NCBI GenBank assembly: GCA_964611035.1
Contig: CAZSWT010000011.1
Coordinates: 1 to 64,000 of the forward strand
Direction: 5' to 3'
Source: B33-G16 sp964611035
GTDB lineage: Bacteria; Desulfobacterota; DSM-4660; Desulfatiglandales; B25-G16
DNA length: 64,000 nt
A program made the position numbers and the translations under genes. Positions 55,601-63,933 of the stretch are shown piece by piece. The notes below the pieces were generated by a model, which was not told the origin of the DNA, made no database searches, and was given only the letters and a program-made list of their open reading frames with translations. Positions within the stretch are counted from its first letter, which is position 1, and every line of letters begins with the position of its first letter.

Positions 55601-55655
55601 GATTGGGTTTTAGAAAACCTTTAAAGAAGGGGATATAGTACCTGGGAGAGACTTT

Positions 55656-55955
55656 GTGATCCTGGGGATGTATTCCCTTACTTTTATTTTTCAAAAAGTG
55701 AAATACCCCTGGATACAGACTATAAAGGATTACCTAAAAGGCTTCTTTCTTTACGATTTGATAGGAGGGGTATACAAAGAAAGACGTTGTCTGGACGATC
55801 TGTTTATGGTAAACATATGTGGTAAGATAATTGGGTTCCCTGGTCTTTTTAACTATTATCATTTGAGACTTTTCCCTTACTATGTTAAAAGACTTGGGCC
55901 ATGGAAGAGAAGGGTTTTAAGGGAAAGGGATTTCTTTGACCATATAAGGGATTAA
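55656..55955 (+). CDS. Small conserved protein A of the cstA cluster
   Basis: A 99-residue protein with a basic N terminus and a core DLFMVNICGKIIGFPG followed by YYHLRLFPYYV and WKRRVLRERDF. The core is repeated in the next gene (EHLFILITMGDMLGIP, YYSLRLLPYVV, WKRRMLREKDF), so the two are paralogues. I do not recognise a characterised family; it may be the small family that some pipelines list beside ArsA-like ATPases. GTG start with GGGAGAG upstream. Moderately hydrophobic but without a clear full membrane helix. Confidence 0.75.
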   Translation: MILGMYSLTFIFQKVKYPWIQTIKDYLKGFFLYDLIGGVYKERRCLDDLFMVNICGKIIGFPGLFNYYHLRLFPYYVKRLGPWKRRVLRERDFFDHIRD

Positions 55956-55983
55956 TTTAAAAAATTTAAAAGAGATTGTAGCC

Positions 55984-56271
55984 ATGGAAGAGAAAAAGAA
56001 AGAGAAGAAAAGGAAAAAATCAGGAGGCGTTATAGGTTTTGTAAGAGATTTTACTTATGGCATGGCAACACATGGAATGGCACGTCATGCACTTAAACAA
56101 CGCTCCAGCATGGAGCATCTTTTTATCCTTATAACCATGGGCGATATGCTTGGCATTCCCATACTCCCTCCTTATTATTCACTACGTTTGCTCCCCTATG
56201 TTGTGCCTCAGATCACCACATGGAAGCGCAGGATGTTGAGGGAAAAGGATTTTATGGATAGCATGTATTAG
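55984..56271 (+). CDS. Small conserved protein B of the cstA cluster
   Basis: A 95-residue paralogue of the preceding protein with a Lys-rich start (first 13 residues mostly Lys/Glu) and the shared core from about residue 45 to 93. It begins 28 bases after the first. The pair, followed by two paralogous ATPases, suggests each ATPase has a dedicated small partner. No function is known to me. Confidence 0.75.
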   Translation: MEEKKKEKKRKKSGGVIGFVRDFTYGMATHGMARHALKQRSSMEHLFILITMGDMLGIPILPPYYSLRLLPYVVPQITTWKRRMLREKDFMDSMY

Positions 56272-56289
56272 TGTTTGTTGAGTTCATTG

Positions 56290-56344
56290 AGTTCATTGGG
56301 TTTTAACACAACAAACCCAAAAAACCCGAGAAACCCAATAAACT
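56290..56344. repeat. Hairpin between small protein B and the first ATPase
   Basis: AGTTCATTGGGTTT (56290-56303) pairs with AAACCCAATAAACT (56331-56344), 13 of 14. It may adjust the transcript ratio of the genes on either side. Confidence 0.45.
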
Positions 56345-56358
56345 ATAAAGGAGGAATT

Positions 56359-57339
56359 ATGTCTCTTGCTGATTTTTTTATACAGTATCCCAACAGAAGA
56401 TACCTTATGTACGGAGGAAAGGGAGGGCTTGGAAAGACAACCTTTTCAGCGGCAACGGCCTATTATCTTGCAAAGAAAGGGAAAAGGGTGCTCGTTTTCT
56501 CTGTTGATCCCCAGGCATCGCTCAGTGATATCTTTGAGCGCGACATCTTTGGTAAAGGAAACATTGAGATAATGGAAAATCTCTTTGCCTGTGAGGTCGA
56601 TGCTGACAAGAGGATTCAGGACTATCAGGAAGAGATACGGCAAAAGATTATCTCGATGTATGGTATGAAAAAGATCCCTGAGGAAATAGAGAGTTATATA
56701 AAGGCCTCATCGGCTGAACCAGCTATGGAGGAAAGCGCCATCTTTGATGCAGTGGTTGACATTGTGGTTAAAGGAAATTTTGACTACTACATTTATGACC
56801 TTGTCCCCCTTGGCCATGCCCTTTATTATTTGAGCATGGCGTCTGTCTATGATGCATGGCTGGAGAAGATAACAAGCCTGAGGGAACAGATGAAGGAATA
56901 TGACAAGGCTATTGCCACCATGAAGCGGGAAGATACGGAGCAAGACGACATATATAACGAGTTGATGTATATAAAGGATCGGATAGGAAGTTCCTCCAAG
57001 ATCATGACAGACACTGAAAAGACTGCCTTTTTCTTTGTGCTTACCCCAGAGGAGATGACCATAGTGGATACTGAAAAGGCGGCACAACTTTTTGCTAAGT
57101 ATAATGTACCTCTTTCAGGATATATAGTAAATCGTGTAATTAACAGGGAATTGTTAAAAGATAACATACCAACCTATCTAAGAAATAGGATCGGGATGCA
57201 GGCCGGTGCCCTTGAGATGATAGACCAGACATTTGGCTCTTCTGTGCTTTCATCTGTTCCGGAATTTGATTCCGAGATAAAAGGGCTTGATGTAATTAGA
57301 AACCTTGCAGAAGTGATGTTTGAGGAGAAATTGCCATGA
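56359..57339 (+). CDS. ArsA/Get3-like ATPase 1 with altered switch II
   Basis: A 326-residue P-loop ATPase of the ArsA/Get3 type. The deviant Walker A GGKGGLGKTT is at 19-28 and the switch I Asp is kept in DPQASLSD (50-57). Switch II, normally DTAPTGH, reads DLVPLGH (147-153). A helical subdomain (about 100-240) would be the client-binding region. ATG follows GGAGGAA. The stop overlaps the next ATPase start. ArsA relatives move tail-anchored proteins or arsenite; the cargo here is unknown. Confidence 0.88.
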   Translation: MSLADFFIQYPNRRYLMYGGKGGLGKTTFSAATAYYLAKKGKRVLVFSVDPQASLSDIFERDIFGKGNIEIMENLFACEVDADKRIQDYQEEIRQKIISMYGMKKIPEEIESYIKASSAEPAMEESAIFDAVVDIVVKGNFDYYIYDLVPLGHALYYLSMASVYDAWLEKITSLREQMKEYDKAIATMKREDTEQDDIYNELMYIKDRIGSSSKIMTDTEKTAFFFVLTPEEMTIVDTEKAAQLFAKYNVPLSGYIVNRVINRELLKDNIPTYLRNRIGMQAGALEMIDQTFGSSVLSSVPEFDSEIKGLDVIRNLAEVMFEEKLP

Positions 57340-58322
57340 AAACCACAGTGGAAGATTTTATTAAGAGTCATCCCCAGATGAAATATACCTACTTTGGTGG
57401 AAAAGGGGGAGTTGGAAAGACGGTTGTTGCCGCGGCTGTGGCACTGTGGATGGCGCAACAGGGTAAAAAAACACTCCTGGCCTCTACAAATCCTGTGCAT
57501 AGCCTGTCAAACCTTTTTAAACAGGACGTCTTTGGAAAACCCGTTTTGATACCGGGAACAAATAATCTTTTTGTCCAGGAGATAGATACAAAAGACACCA
57601 TAGAAAGATCAAAGAATGAGATACGGGAGAAGATAAGCTGGTTTCTTAAGTTTGCTGACATTCCTACAAAGACCGATGACTTTATAGAGTCTGCCACCAT
57701 GAATCCGGCCTTTGAAGAGTCGGCCATGTTTGAGAACATGATAAATATAATGCTCGAAGATGCCTTTGAGTTTTACGTTTTTGATACTGCTCCCACAGCA
57801 AACGCCAGAAGGCTTTTAGGCATGTCAAAGGTCTATACACTCTGGGTGAACAAGATGTACAAAAGCCGGGAGGAAGCTGCAGCTATGAGGCTGAGTCTTT
57901 CCTTCCGAAAAAAGAAGGTAGCAGAGGAAGAGGACCCATTAATGGAGTATCTCAGCACCTTTAGGGATAGGATAGAACATATGAGGGTTCTTTTAACTGA
58001 TGAGGAAAAGAGTGCCTTTTTCTTTGTAACCCTTCTTGAATCTCTTCCCATTGCAGTAATTCGACGCTTCATTGGCTGGTTCAAGGACTTTGGAATTCCA
58101 ATAGGCGGTGTCATTATAAACGAGGCTATCGATAAATCAGAAGTAGGTAAAGATTCTGCTCAATTCATCATTAATCGGGTCAAAATGCAGGACAAATATC
58201 GGGAAGAAGTGTATAAATCCTTTGAAAATGTCTGCGGTGAGATCCCTCTTTTTGATAACGAGGTTAGAGGCGTGGATATGGTAAAAAAGCTAACTCAGGC
58301 CTTATTTTCTTCCCCTGATTAG
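57336..58322 (+). CDS. ArsA/Get3-like ATPase 2 with altered switch I
   Basis: A 328-residue paralogue of the preceding ATPase, overlapping it by ATGA. Walker A GGKGGVGKT is at 21-29. Switch II is nearly canonical (DTAPTAN, 150-156). Switch I reads TNPVHSLSN (51-59) where ArsA/Get3 have TDPAHSLSD, so both Asp residues are Asn. The paired defects in the two proteins suggest a heterodimer with unequal sites, like the two halves of ArsA. Cargo unknown. Confidence 0.88.
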   Translation: MKTTVEDFIKSHPQMKYTYFGGKGGVGKTVVAAAVALWMAQQGKKTLLASTNPVHSLSNLFKQDVFGKPVLIPGTNNLFVQEIDTKDTIERSKNEIREKISWFLKFADIPTKTDDFIESATMNPAFEESAMFENMINIMLEDAFEFYVFDTAPTANARRLLGMSKVYTLWVNKMYKSREEAAAMRLSLSFRKKKVAEEEDPLMEYLSTFRDRIEHMRVLLTDEEKSAFFFVTLLESLPIAVIRRFIGWFKDFGIPIGGVIINEAIDKSEVGKDSAQFIINRVKMQDKYREEVYKSFENVCGEIPLFDNEVRGVDMVKKLTQALFSSPD

Positions 58323-58482
58323 AAGCACTCACTACCATTTCCTAAAAAACTTTTGGAATAGATATCTTCTTCATCTGGGCCTTGCTCCCATGAATGACAA
58401 GAGAGCATAAGAAAAGCACAAAATACTAATTTCTCAATAATGGAAAGAAGATTCTCATAGCCATTAGGCACTTTCGCACGAT

Positions 58483-58884
58483 TTAGCCTGCATTAACAAT
58501 TGGCCGTACATCTGTAATCTTGAATCGAATAGCTGCACGGATCAGATTACTGGCCTGCGTGCCTGCTGCCTTGGCGATATTATGTTTGATCTTGTCGTAA
58601 AACTCGCCGCTGGTTTCCATATCAATCGCTTCTAGATAGACTCTCGCTCCTTTCCAATCCATAACTGTTTCGCCTGGCTCCATGACAATGAAAACCGCCT
58701 TAGGGTTTCTTTGAAGGTTCCGAAAAGTTCGGTTTTCCCTAATCCCCATGACTACGGTGTTTTCATCGATCATCTGGGGTGACCCAAAAACGGCCACATT
58801 GACATCCCCTAGTTTGTTGGCAGTACTGAGAGTGCCAATCCTGGGTTGTTTGTTGAATAGTGTCATCAACTCCTTTCGGTCCAT
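58483..58884 (-). CDS. Pyridoxamine 5'-phosphate oxidase-like flavoprotein
   Basis: A 133-residue split-barrel protein of the FMN-binding PNPOx-like family. The pattern LSTANKLGDVNVAVFGSPQ, then TFRNLQRNPKAVFIV is typical. Such small members reduce various substrates or bind FMN or F420. Substrate unknown. AGGAGGAG precedes the ATG. Confidence 0.82.
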   Translation of the reverse strand: MDRKELMTLFNKQPRIGTLSTANKLGDVNVAVFGSPQMIDENTVVMGIRENRTFRNLQRNPKAVFIVMEPGETVMDWKGARVYLEAIDMETSGEFYDKIKHNIAKAAGTQASNLIRAAIRFKITDVRPIVNAG

Positions 58885-59226
58885 AATACTCCTCCTTCTG
58901 AATTTGACTTCAGCTAAGCATTACTCCCCGTTTAAATAGTTAATAATAAGTTAGCCCGCCGATTAAAACCTTGAGACCTAATGGCTCGATACAGGGAGTT
59001 TATCCACTATCAAGATATAGGATCATGAGTGAAAGGTCAAGCTCTAGAGAAACAGCTCTAGAGAAATGCCTATAATCCTTTTACTGATGAGGGTTAATTA
59101 TGCTGCTTCGCTAAGCCCGCATTAATAAAATTTCCCAGGGTATATCTTGCAAAGCAACAAAAAAGAGTTATATTATTACCATTAAATAGGGCTGTACCCA
59201 TCATTATTTTTAGGGAGAGATTATAG
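58885..59226. other. Gap with a 14-base tandem repeat
   Basis: AGCTCTAGAGAAA plus one base occurs twice in tandem at 59040-59067; each unit holds the palindrome AGCTCTAGAG. The rest of the 342 bases shows no gene. AGGGAGAG at its end serves the next gene. Confidence 0.4.
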
Positions 59227-59604
59227 ATGGATCCAATACTTCTTGAAGTGGTTGCACCCATGCTTTCTACTGTGGAAATGAATTGTCGGGGATGCGGTTT
59301 CGTTTTTGGTTATTTAGGCTTAAAGAGTAAATATCGCAATGCCTGTACTAACGAATACCCTGAAGATTGGAAATGGGCTGTGGGTTACTTGTCAGAATGG
59401 ATACGCGAAGTATCCTCTTTATATCAGCACCGGATTCGTATTCGGGTAATTGATGCACAGTCTCCCCTTGGTCTCTGGAAGCAGATACGATATAAGCTCT
59501 TTCGATTTCCTGCCTTCATCGTCGACAAAAAACGCACATACATAGGATGGGATTTTCAGCAATTAGAGTCCCTTATTGACGAACGCATCCATGAAGCTGT
59601 ATAG
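59227..59604 (+). CDS. Thioredoxin-fold-like protein with CxxC
   Basis: A 125-residue protein with Cys-Arg-Gly-Cys at 20-23 and FPAFIVDKKRTYIGWD near 97-112, resembling the cis-Pro loop and last strand of thioredoxin folds. The spacing between CxxC and the cis-Pro-like site is long for thioredoxin. I do not recognise a named family. It stands alone with a good ribosome site and may be a redox or metal-handling protein. Confidence 0.6.
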   Translation: MDPILLEVVAPMLSTVEMNCRGCGFVFGYLGLKSKYRNACTNEYPEDWKWAVGYLSEWIREVSSLYQHRIRIRVIDAQSPLGLWKQIRYKLFRFPAFIVDKKRTYIGWDFQQLESLIDERIHEAV

Positions 59605-59902
59605 TTAAATAGAGACTCCTTCATGCACTCGAAAAAGGGCACCTAATGCCTTTTTAATTCTTACTGAAACTTAGAATATTCTCGTCTGGCATCTTTTCAA
59701 TCTATACAGAAACCTTAATATGATTTTTCATATCCACAAGAAGACAGCACTAGATTCTAATGCTTTCTCTGTTTTGCCCTTACAATATAGTTATTTTTAG
59801 TGCTAAAACTATTACTCAGTTGGTAGTATTGTAGTTTTGATAATCAATTTTCGATCTATTGCGTTCAATGAAAAACTTAGTATCTTTTGAGAAGGTGCAT
59901 AG
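59605..59902. other. Gap before the patatin-like gene
   Basis: About 300 AT-rich bases without a gene, hairpin or clear promoter. GAAGGTG at 59891 lies close to the GTG start of the next gene. Confidence 0.3.
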
Positions 59903-60856
59903 GTGAAAAAGGGCAGGAAGATCGGACTGGCCTTAGGTGGTGGTGGGGCAAGGGGTATAGCCCATATAGGGGTTATGAAGGTTCTGGAAAAAGAGAAGAT
60001 AACGCCTGATATTATTGTAGGGACGAGCATAGGCTCAATTGTGGGAGGTGCCTTTGCAAGCGGGATGAAGATTAAAGAAGTGGAGAAGAGAGCCGAGGCT
60101 TTTTTAGAAAGTGATCTATATCAATCATCCGAGCTTAAGGCTATGGGTGATGCAGAAAGTGGAGCCGAACAAAGGCTGAGCAGGCGGATTCAGTCCTATT
60201 TTATGACCAAGTTTCGATTGGCCCAGGCACTCTATAGGCCGAGCATTTTGCAAATAGATGAAATGCAGGAGTTTGTGAACTTTTTTATACCTGATATACA
60301 AATAGAAGAAACAATAATCCCTTTTAGAGCAGTAGCAACCGATCTAAGGAGCGGTAAATGCGTTGTCCTTAAAAAAGGCTCTTTGCGGCGCTCTATCTTA
60401 GCCAGTTCCGCTGTTCCTGGTGCTTTACCCCCGGTTGAGATTAACGGAAGACAATTGTCTGACGGTGGTATTATTTGTAATGTGCCTGTACGACATCTCT
60501 TTGAAGAAGGTGTCCAAGAAGTAATTGCAATAGTTGTGGATAGGGATATAGCTTTATGCTCGGAGCTTCAAACAGCTGTGGACATATATGTAAGGGCTGG
60601 CGAGATACAGGGATTTCACCTGGAGAAATACAGCCTCGAAAATGCCGATATTGTTATTAGGCCACAAATAGGCAATATTCATTGGACTGATTTTTCCCGA
60701 TCCAAGGAATTGATCTCCCTTGGCGAGGCAGCGGCTATGAACAGTCTTCCTGAAATACAAAGGTTGGCGAAGCGAATCTACAAGCGGGACTTAATGGAAG
60801 GGCTAAAGAGGTCGGCAAAAAAGCTTTTTAGTGTCACCCCATCAAAAAATGGGTAA
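59903..60856 (+). CDS. Patatin-like phospholipase
   Basis: A 317-residue lipid acyl hydrolase of the patatin/RssA type. The oxyanion loop GGGGARG is at 12-18, the nucleophile Ser42 in GTSIGS, and the dyad Asp187 in SDGG. No signal peptide, so cytosolic or inner-face. GTG start. Its last 23 bases overlap the convergent mgtE gene. Confidence 0.92.
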   Translation: MKKGRKIGLALGGGGARGIAHIGVMKVLEKEKITPDIIVGTSIGSIVGGAFASGMKIKEVEKRAEAFLESDLYQSSELKAMGDAESGAEQRLSRRIQSYFMTKFRLAQALYRPSILQIDEMQEFVNFFIPDIQIEETIIPFRAVATDLRSGKCVVLKKGSLRRSILASSAVPGALPPVEINGRQLSDGGIICNVPVRHLFEEGVQEVIAIVVDRDIALCSELQTAVDIYVRAGEIQGFHLEKYSLENADIVIRPQIGNIHWTDFSRSKELISLGEAAAMNSLPEIQRLAKRIYKRDLMEGLKRSAKKLFSVTPSKNG

Positions 60857-62183
60857 TTATGCTGAGATAGATCAGGAGTCCAAGTATATCGTTTGATGTG
60901 GTAATGAATGGTCCTGCAGCTAATGCCGGGTCAATGTTGAACTTCCTAAGAAGAAAAGGAACAAATGCTCCAAAGGAGCCAGAGAAGAGTATTACTGTGA
61001 TCAGGCTCACACCTACCCCTAAACCTAATTTGGGATCAGATAACCAGAAAGCGACTACAAGCCCTAACAATATACCGCATAAAACACCGTTTATCAATGC
61101 TACCCATAATTCTGTTAATAGCCTTTTGCCAGTATGAACTATGCTTATATCACCTGTTGCCAGTCCCCTGATGACAACAGTGGCTGCCTGGGTGCCGGTG
61201 TTCCCACCCATTGCCATTATTACTGGTATAAAAAAAGACAGGGCAAGTATTTTTTCAAGAGAGCCATGAAAGTGGTTAATTACGATAGCTGATATAAGCC
61301 CTCCAAAGAGACCCAAAAGTAACCACGGAAGGCGGGCCCTGGATATTTTCAATGCTGATTCTTCAGCAATTTCCTGATCCAAAACACCTGCCATCAGAGA
61401 GATATCCTCATTTGCCTCTTCTTCAATGACATCAATGATATCATCGTTTGTAATTCTCCCTATCAGTTTGTGCTGAGCAGTAACAACCGGAATGTGGGTA
61501 AGGTCGTATTGTTTAGCGATTCTGGCCACCTCTTCCTGGTCTGTATCAACATCTACGCTCATAACATCGGAATTCATTATATCATTGATCTTTTTATCTT
61601 GCGGCTCAAGGACGAGATCCTTTATAGAAACAACCCCTACCAGTTTGCCAAAATCGTCTATCACCCAAACATAATAGAGGTTTTCGACTTCTTCCCTCTT
61701 TTTTCTAATCGTTTCTACGGCTTCTTGAATGGTAGAGTTGGCATTGACAGAAACAAACTCCAGGGCCATGATGCCGCCAGCGGTATCTGTTTCATAGCCA
61801 AGTAGTTTTTGTAACTCTTCGGATACATCAGGTTGCACCAAACTGATTATTTTTTGAGCCCTTTCCCTTGGAAGATAACTGAAGATATCTGTGGCATCAT
61901 CTGAATTTAGTTCATTTAAGATCTGGGTGATTGTCTGGTCATCAAGTTCATTAGCAATTTTTTCCTGGATTGGGGCCGATATCTCTTTCAAGACCTCGCC
62001 AGCCCTATCAGGTGTAAGAAGCTTAAACACAGCAAGTATTTCATCGCTCTCCAGGTGTTCTACTAAATCAGCAAGATCTGCTGGATGAAGTTCTTCTATT
62101 AACCTTTCCATATCTGAATATGCCTGTTCCTGGATCATATTTCTTATGTTATCAAGGAGGACTTTATAGTCGGTTTGGGTCAT
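60834..62183 (-). CDS. mgtE: Magnesium transporter MgtE
   Basis: Homodimeric Mg2+ channel with cytosolic gating domains. The N domain covers about 1-130 (HPADLADLVEHL start), two CBS domains about 138-260 and five membrane helices about 285-449, with the pore motif GGNTGTQ in the second. 449 residues is normal. No M-box riboswitch is apparent upstream. It ends inside the convergent patatin-like gene. Confidence 0.95.
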   Translation of the reverse strand: MTQTDYKVLLDNIRNMIQEQAYSDMERLIEELHPADLADLVEHLESDEILAVFKLLTPDRAGEVLKEISAPIQEKIANELDDQTITQILNELNSDDATDIFSYLPRERAQKIISLVQPDVSEELQKLLGYETDTAGGIMALEFVSVNANSTIQEAVETIRKKREEVENLYYVWVIDDFGKLVGVVSIKDLVLEPQDKKINDIMNSDVMSVDVDTDQEEVARIAKQYDLTHIPVVTAQHKLIGRITNDDIIDVIEEEANEDISLMAGVLDQEIAEESALKISRARLPWLLLGLFGGLISAIVINHFHGSLEKILALSFFIPVIMAMGGNTGTQAATVVIRGLATGDISIVHTGKRLLTELWVALINGVLCGILLGLVVAFWLSDPKLGLGVGVSLITVILFSGSFGAFVPFLLRKFNIDPALAAGPFITTSNDILGLLIYLSIITHFLMG

Positions 62184-62305
62184 TTTTAAGACTCGAGTTG
62201 GTTAAGGGATGATCGTTATTTGTAGCCCATCAATCCTCAATCCCTGAATCTCTACGTCCCTAAATATGGTTATGGTAGCTCTTGATATTTTTCGGTGCAT
62301 CTTAG

Positions 62306-62452
62306 GTAACTTCTCAATAAGTTCGGCTTCGGTCATTGCGAGCAAAGCGAAGCAATCTCTATTATTGCAATAAGATTGCCACGTCGCACCGCTCCTCGCA
62401 ATGACGGCAAATGGCATTGTCAAGGAATTACCTGGACTTATTGAGAAGTTAC
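62306..62452. mobile_element. MITE-like foldback element with GCGAGGAG-type core
   Basis: Ends read GTAACTTCTCAATAAGT on both sides, inverted. The flanks are CATCTTAG (62298-62305) and CATCGTAG (62453-62460), seven of eight matching, an apparent 8-bp target duplication. The interior is the widespread bacterial palindromic repeat with TCATTGCGAGCAAAGCGAAG and its partner CGCTCCTCGCAATGAC. It sits between the mgtE start region and the thi4 end. Confidence 0.8.
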
Positions 62453-62464
62453 CATCGTAGGGCC

Positions 62465-63256
62465 TTATTTTTTAGCCTTCAGAGAGATTATTTCAGCAAC
62501 CTTCCTTCCGGAAAGGATCATTCCACCAAATATAGGGCCCATGCGAGGGCCACCAAAGACATTGTTGGCTGCCATTCCAGCTACATAGAGTCCAGGAAAG
62601 ACCTCTTTGGTATTGGCTACTGTGAATTGTTCCCCTTCATTAGCCCAGAGGGACATCTCTCCAACTACACCCCCTGTTCTTGTATTTAATTTCGCATCCA
62701 TTTTTTTGGTAATAATAGTGCATATATCCGCAGGATGGCCTGTTCCATCCACTATATAAGAGGCCTGGATGCTCAGCGGATCCACAAAAAGGCCCAAATG
62801 CTCAACCGGCGACCAGTTTAATACTAACCCTGAGACCCTTTTCTTCCCCCTTTTTTCCCTGAAAAGAACATCAACTGCCTTAATGAGGTTGAAGATAGCT
62901 GTCCCTTTTTGAACACACCTGGAAATAATGGTTGAGGTTGCTTCAACCGTATCCATGGTATAATACCCACCGCCCTTATCCTTAAAGCCTATATCCATTT
63001 CCTCTAAAATAGGGAGAGCGTCAGACTGGATAACGCCCTCATTAAACATCATGGCGCCACCCCACATCCCTCCACCAGGAGCAAGTTTGGCCTCAAATAT
63101 AACAGCCTTTAGATTTGCCTTGGCAAGATAATAGCCAGCGATCAGATTAGAAGGGCCTGCTCCTACGAGCGCCACATCAACAGTTAAAGACCCGAGAAGC
63201 TTTTCCATATAGGATTCAATAATAGATTTGGAAATAGTAATATCATCTATTTTCAT
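62465..63256 (-). CDS. thi4: Thi4-type thiazole synthase, non-Cys form
   Basis: Makes the thiazole precursor of thiamine from NAD and glycine. The dinucleotide motif VGAGPSN, APGGGMWGGAMMF and the C-terminal GGPRMGPIFGGMILSG are diagnostic. The sulfur-donor Cys of the yeast suicide enzyme aligns with Phe157 in LFVDP, so the enzyme should use external sulfide, as archaeal Thi4 does. I use the ATG at 63256; the TTG four codons upstream overlaps GGAGGG. No thiamine riboswitch is visible upstream. Confidence 0.88.
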   Translation of the reverse strand: MKIDDITISKSIIESYMEKLLGSLTVDVALVGAGPSNLIAGYYLAKANLKAVIFEAKLAPGGGMWGGAMMFNEGVIQSDALPILEEMDIGFKDKGGGYYTMDTVEATSTIISRCVQKGTAIFNLIKAVDVLFREKRGKKRVSGLVLNWSPVEHLGLFVDPLSIQASYIVDGTGHPADICTIITKKMDAKLNTRTGGVVGEMSLWANEGEQFTVANTKEVFPGLYVAGMAANNVFGGPRMGPIFGGMILSGRKVAEIISLKAKK

Positions 63257-63651
63257 TTTTCCCTCCAAGAGAAAGCATAAACATTTAAGATTACTCCTTG
63301 ATTTATAATATAATTAGGCAACACAGGATACCCTTTTTTGATCACAAGTCAATAAAATATTGACATGTCTTTTTCCTTGATATCCAGCTATCAAATCCCC
63401 ATACTCCTTCCTGCAAAAAACGAGTTTTTATCAAAAAATGCGTCATTTTTATTGCTTAACTATCATATCTTAGGTTTCTTGATGTATGTTGGATACTATA
63501 GAATACCTGTTGCAGATTCATTGTGGCCTCTTCTGTCAAGATAAGAGAGCATTAATCTTCAAAGGGTAAGTGGGAAGGAAAGCTTGACATCAGAAATTTT
63601 TTCAAATATTGTTTTTTTAAGGCTTTTAAACCAAAATGAAAGGAGGTTTTT
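63257..63651 (+). promoter_or_regulatory. Leader with a strong sigma-70 promoter for the symporter module
   Basis: TTGACA (63584-63589) and TATTGT (63607-63612) are 17 bases apart, about 40 bases before the next ATG. The rest of this 395-base divergent region holds no gene that I can see; it should also contain the thi4 promoter on the minus strand. Confidence 0.6.
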
Positions 63652-63933
63652 ATGAGCACCAACCAGGAGAACGATGGCTATGGAATCTCGGTTTTTAAAC
63701 CTGGGACCCCACCGGGCGTGAAAACGAGGGGCACAATCTTTTTCATTATTCTTTGCCTGATCATCCTGATTCAGGCCTTCTATTGGCTGTTTGCTAATTC
63801 AGTCAAACCATTGGTATTGGGAATGCCTTTTGGCATGTTCTTTATCGTGCTTTTCGTTGCAATTGAATTTGTAGCGCTTCTGATCCTTTACTTCGCTGAA
63901 GCGAAGGATGTCTCGGAAGGAGGTGGTAGCTAA
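63652..63933 (+). CDS. Small two-helix membrane protein upstream of a solute symporter
   Basis: A 93-residue protein with two hydrophobic helices (about 28-48 and 57-81) and polar ends. AAAGGAGG precedes the ATG and its stop overlaps the next gene as TAATG. Small two-helix proteins before sodium:solute symporters act as auxiliary subunits. This one does not show the motif of the common DUF4212 type that I recall, so it may be a different partner family. Confidence 0.7.
   Translation: MSTNQENDGYGISVFKPGTPPGVKTRGTIFFIILCLIILIQAFYWLFANSVKPLVLGMPFGMFFIVLFVAIEFVALLILYFAEAKDVSEGGGS

Noticed and set aside
58995..59010. TTATCCACT as a DnaA box
   Set aside because: A single near-match (one mismatch) without neighbours or an AT-rich unwinding region is expected by chance.
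59040..59067. A CRISPR-like repeat (AGCTCTAGAGAAA twice)
   Set aside because: Two directly abutting 14-base units without spacers are a simple tandem repeat.
63257..63400. A thiamine pyrophosphate riboswitch before thi4
   Set aside because: No CTGAGA or related conserved core on the minus strand.
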